From Candidatus Peregrinibacteria bacterium (lineage in GTDB: Bacteria; Patescibacteriota; Gracilibacteria; Peribacterales; Peribacteraceae), in NCBI GenBank assembly GCA_030638845.1, contig DAOWDW010000072.1:1-7136 (forward strand): DNA of 7,136 nucleotides. Direction: 5' to 3'. A model generated the notes under the pieces. The model was not told the origin of the DNA. It saw nothing but the letters and a program-made list of their open reading frames with translations, and made no database searches. Each line of letters opens with the position of its first letter. The first letter of the stretch is position 1. Positions 4,755-7,136 of the stretch are shown in pieces. Made by a program: the position numbers and the translations under genes.

Positions 4755-6845
4755 ATGGATGAATTTCGACTTCAAAAAGCGCAACAACTACGTGATAAAG
4801 GTGGACAGCCCTTTGCATCACATTTTGATAGATCACACTTACTAGGTGAAGCACAAAAACAAAAAGATGGAAAATCTGTCTCTATCGCTGGTCGAATAAA
4901 GCTATGGCGAGAAATGGGGAAAGTTATATTTGCAGTATTACAAGACCAAAGTGGAACACTTCAAATAGCCTTTCGTACAGATTCACTTTCTGAAGAAGAT
5001 TTTGAATCTGCCAAAAATTTGATAGACCTTGGTGACTTTATAGGAATACAGGGCGAACGATTTACAACACAAAAAGGAGAACCAACAGTACTAGTTAAAG
5101 AATGGACAATGCTGACTAAGTCTCTTAGGCAACCACCAGAAAAGTGGCATGGGATTGAAGAAAAAGAAACTGCATGGAGACAAAGATATTTAGATACCAT
5201 GAGTAATAAAGAAACATTTGATCGCTTTATGTTCCGTAGTAATTTTATTCGTCTACTGAGAGAATTTTATTGGAAAAATGGATTTACAGAAGTTGAAACA
5301 CCTACTTTGGTTAACACTGCATCTGGAGCTTTGGCGACCCCCTTCTCTACACACCATGAAGCATACGATATGGATGTTTTTCTTCGTATTGCCCCAGAGA
5401 CATTCTTAAAAGAATGTTTAGTTGGCGGATTTGATAGAGTATTTGAAGTTGCTAGATGTTTTCGTAATGAAGGACTAGACCCTTCTCATTTACAAGATTT
5501 TACAATAGCAGAACATTATTCTGCATATTGGAACTATGAGGAAAATATGCGTTTCACAGAAAAGATGTTGCCCTATCTTATAAAAGAATTAACTGGATCA
5601 CTTATAGTTTCTATACCAGATAGAGATGGAAATCTTATAGAGGTAGATTTTACTCCTCCATGGCCTCGGTTAAACATAAGGGATGCACTTTTTTCGGCTT
5701 GTAAAATAGATATTCATAAAATGAAAACAGCCAATGACCTTCGTAAAGCTATAGAAAAAAACGGTATAAAATTAGACGTTGATATTAATTCACTTGAACG
5801 AGGAAATTTAATTGATCAGCTTTATAAAAAAGTTTGTAGACCATCTCTTATCCAGCCTACATTCCTTACAGAACATCCTATAGATTTATCTCCTCTTGCA
5901 AGGAGAAATGATGATAATCCTATAATCACTGACAGATTTCAGCTTGTTGTAGGAGGATGGGAAATTGTAAATGCATACTCGGAACTTGTAGATCCTGTAG
6001 ATCAGGCTGAAAGATTTTTACATCAGTCAGATGCCAACAAAAAAGGAGATAGCGATGCACATGAGAAAGATGATGAGTATGTAAAAGCACTAGAATATGG
6101 CTGTCCTCCTTGTAGTGGTTGGGGAATGGGAATTGATCGTATAGTTGCACTTATTACACAGCAAACAAATTTAAGAGACGTAGTACTATTTCCTCTTATG
6201 AGACCTACAGAAAATACTCCTAATACTATTCAAAAAACAGAACCAAATTCCAATACTCTACTACTCCAACACACCAACTACGGGCATTTACTTCCTGCAG
6301 CTCACGGACTGTTAGAGGAACATGCAAAAAATATAAAAGCTCATCTTATAGCGATGGGAGCCACTATGGCAGTCTTTGCCAAAAAGTTTGGTGGAGACGA
6401 AAACACATGGAAAGTCGCAGGCATGTTGCATGATTTAGATTGGGACCATTTAGAAAAAGACGCAGAGGAACACTGCGGTATGACATTAGAAAAACTTCTG
6501 GAACCAATTGAGGCGCCACAAGAATTACTTGCAGATATTCGCGCGCACTATCAAGAAAAATATAGTGCGGAGCATCCTTTAGATACTCAGCTAAGAAAAA
6601 CTTTATTCTGCATAGATGAGTTAACGGGATTTATAATTGCAGTTACTCTGGTTAGACCAAGTAAAAAATTGGAGGATGTAAAAGTAAAAAGTGTTACAAA
6701 AAAACTTAAAGACAAAAGCTTTGCTGCACAGGTTAATAGGGAACAGATTTTAAAGTGTGAAGAGTTGATGGGGCTGGAACTAAATGAAGTAATAGAAATT
6801 ACACTTGAGGCTATGAAGGAGGTGGCTGAGGAAATGGGATTATAG
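4755..6845 (+). CDS. lysS: Lysyl-tRNA synthetase (class II) fused to a C-terminal HD-domain hydrolase
   Basis: The first part charges tRNA-Lys with lysine using ATP. The N-terminal OB-fold anticodon-binding domain spans about residues 40-120 (VSIAGRIKLWREMGKVIFAV). The class II core follows: motif 1 around FYWKNGFTEVETPTL (171-185), motif 2 VFEVARCFRNEG (229-240), and motif 3 GWGMGIDR (455-462) with LRDVVLFPLMRP to 484. A linker (about 485-515) joins an HD-superfamily domain (about 516-694). That domain has a likely metal-binding His530, the LHDLD motif with His559-Asp560, and Asp621 in DELTGF. LVRPSKKLEDVKVKSV and FAAQVNREQI belong to a family normally found as stand-alone HDIG proteins of unknown substrate. 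The 696-residue product is much longer than ordinary LysRS (about 490-510). ATG 4755 is chosen because its N-terminus aligns with LysRS. An upstream TTG at 4689 lies inside the operator-like repeat. Motif 2 continues as HLQDFTIAEH where E. coli has HNPEFTMMEL. Confidence 0.93.
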   Translation: MDEFRLQKAQQLRDKGGQPFASHFDRSHLLGEAQKQKDGKSVSIAGRIKLWREMGKVIFAVLQDQSGTLQIAFRTDSLSEEDFESAKNLIDLGDFIGIQGERFTTQKGEPTVLVKEWTMLTKSLRQPPEKWHGIEEKETAWRQRYLDTMSNKETFDRFMFRSNFIRLLREFYWKNGFTEVETPTLVNTASGALATPFSTHHEAYDMDVFLRIAPETFLKECLVGGFDRVFEVARCFRNEGLDPSHLQDFTIAEHYSAYWNYEENMRFTEKMLPYLIKELTGSLIVSIPDRDGNLIEVDFTPPWPRLNIRDALFSACKIDIHKMKTANDLRKAIEKNGIKLDVDINSLERGNLIDQLYKKVCRPSLIQPTFLTEHPIDLSPLARRNDDNPIITDRFQLVVGGWEIVNAYSELVDPVDQAERFLHQSDANKKGDSDAHEKDDEYVKALEYGCPPCSGWGMGIDRIVALITQQTNLRDVVLFPLMRPTENTPNTIQKTEPNSNTLLLQHTNYGHLLPAAHGLLEEHAKNIKAHLIAMGATMAVFAKKFGGDENTWKVAGMLHDLDWDHLEKDAEEHCGMTLEKLLEPIEAPQELLADIRAHYQEKYSAEHPLDTQLRKTLFCIDELTGFIIAVTLVRPSKKLEDVKVKSVTKKLKDKSFAAQVNREQILKCEELMGLELNEVIEITLEAMKEVAEEMGL

Positions 6846-6850
6846 GATTA

Positions 6851-6878
6851 AAAAAACCCGCAAAGCGGGCTTCTTTTT
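6851..6878. terminator. Bidirectional intrinsic terminator between convergent genes
   Basis: A 5-bp GC stem, CCCGC (6857-6861) and GCGGG (6865-6869), encloses an AAA loop. On the plus strand it is followed by CTTCTTTTT and lies just after the lysS stop. On the minus strand the same stem is followed by seven T residues, so it would also end the convergent metallo-hydrolase transcript. The tRNA-like element lies downstream of it on the plus strand, so expression of that element would need read-through or its own promoter. Confidence 0.7.
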
Positions 6879-6917
6879 AGTAGCGGATTCAGAATCTCTC
6901 CTGACCCGTAGCTTGGT

Positions 6918-6974
6918 GCTATCTACGAATTACCAATCGATAGATGGCGGGTTCGAATCCCGCTACCTCCACCA
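6918..6974 (+). ncRNA. tRNA-like 3' end (hairpin, T arm, acceptor 3' strand, CCA) without a recognisable 5' half
   Basis: Positions 6947-6963 form a textbook T arm: GCGGG, loop TTCGAAT, CCCGC. The acceptor 3' strand TACCTCC (6964-6970), discriminator A and encoded CCA (6972-6974) follow. The ending CTCCACCA would give a G3-U70 pair with a GGGG start, as in tRNA-Ala or the tRNA domain of tmRNA. Just upstream, 6918-6948 can form a hairpin of about 11 bp with one bulged A. Its loop ATTACCAA resembles an anticodon loop, with T before ACC and A after. No acceptor 5' strand (GGGGGTA or GGAGGTA type) occurs in the expected 70-95 nt upstream, and no tmRNA 5' consensus is present. It may be a degenerate tRNA, an attachment-site remnant, a tRNA half, or a tRNA-like RNA with unusual layout. 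Confidence 0.5.
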
Positions 6975-6988
6975 ACTAAAAAAATATA

Positions 6989-7136
6989 TTATACAGTTAT
7001 CTCCTCTTCTCTCTCTGGCATAACAATTTCTAAGTCTGGTTTACTTGCTTTTATGCGACCTGCGAATGGTTCCATTTGGTCTTGTTCTCCATGTACCAAA
7101 ATTACACGCTTTAAATCTTCTATTCCTTCTACAAAA
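6989..7136 (-). CDS. C-terminus of a beta-CASP metallo-beta-lactamase RNA nuclease (partial)
   Basis: The minus strand is open from the window edge to a TAA at 6991-6989, giving 48 residues with no start visible. The sequence LKRVILVHGEQDQMEPFAGR followed by a short loop and LEIVMPEREEEITV matches the RNA-specificity (RMMBL) C-terminal segment of beta-CASP metallo-beta-lactamases. There a conserved VxxVHGE strand is followed by a helix and a VxxPxxGE-like strand. These Zn-dependent enzymes (CPSF73-like and RNase J-like) process or degrade RNA in the cytoplasm. The His in VHGE contributes to the active-site region in the family. The catalytic HxHxDH motif would lie outside the window, so activity cannot be judged. 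The gene is convergent with lysS. Its transcript could end at the shared hairpin at 6857-6869. Confidence 0.72.
   Translation of the reverse strand, partial: FVEGIEDLKRVILVHGEQDQMEPFAGRIKASKPDLEIVMPEREEEITV

Noticed and set aside
6575..6974. tmRNA gene ending at the CCA
   Set aside because: The 3' end would suit tmRNA, but there is no GGNTTCGAC-type 5' consensus and no tag-peptide frame. The stretch is occupied by intact lysS coding sequence. A permuted form is also unsupported because no GGGG-type 5' strand follows the CCA.
6884..6974. Ordinary complete tRNA gene of 75-95 nt
   Set aside because: No 5' strand complementary to TACCTCC and no proper D arm. TAGC-TTGGT-GCTA (6909-6921) only loosely resembles one.
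1..7136. UGA recoding (code 25 as in Gracilibacteria and SR1)
   Set aside because: All genes read through without any in-frame TGA and conserved glycines use GGN codons, so there is nothing to indicate recoding. Used stops are TAA and TAG.

Overview
The window looks like a piece of an AT-rich bacterial chromosome, probably from the Candidate Phyla Radiation (Patescibacteria). That placement is inference. It rests on the low-GC ribosomal protein genes, the long Lys/Ser/Glu-rich C-terminal tails on L22 and L4, the near-complete lack of Shine-Dalgarno sequences, and a LysRS that departs from the usual bacterial motif 2 and carries a fused HD domain. All reading frames are compatible with the standard bacterial code: stops are TAA or TAG and there is no in-frame TGA.

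Positions 1-4458, minus strand: the front part of an S10-type ribosomal protein operon, read right to left as rplC (L3), rplD (L4), rplW (L23), rplB (L2), rpsS (S19), rplV (L22), rpsC (S3) and rplP (L16, cut by the window edge). Spacing runs from a 1-nt overlap to 37 nt, so this is one transcription unit. rpsJ (S10), which usually leads the operon, is not between rplC and its upstream neighbour. L22 and L4 are each extended by about 70-90 low-complexity residues. The L22 tail contains a GC-rich nested palindrome and the L4 tail contains tandem 7-bp repeats. Both look like small repetitive elements absorbed into disordered coding sequence.

Positions 4459-4754: a 296-nt divergent intergenic region. 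It holds a possible promoter for the ribosomal operon, two 21-bp imperfect palindromes spaced 31 bp apart that look like paired operators, a 12-bp palindrome, and an extended -10 promoter placed so that the lysS transcript would be leaderless.

Positions 4755-6845, plus strand: a 696-residue fusion of class II lysyl-tRNA synthetase (about residues 1-484) with an HD-superfamily phosphohydrolase domain (about 516-694).

Positions 6846-6988: a bidirectional terminator, then a tRNA-like 3' end (T arm, acceptor 3' strand, encoded CCA). No adjacent 5' half is visible. The CCA lies 14 nt before the stop codon of a convergent minus-strand gene (6989 to beyond 7136), whose visible 48 residues match the C-terminus of beta-CASP metallo-beta-lactamase RNA nucleases.

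The whole window serves protein synthesis and RNA metabolism. The least explained parts are the LysRS-HD fusion, the paired palindromes in front of it and the orphan tRNA-like 3' end behind it.
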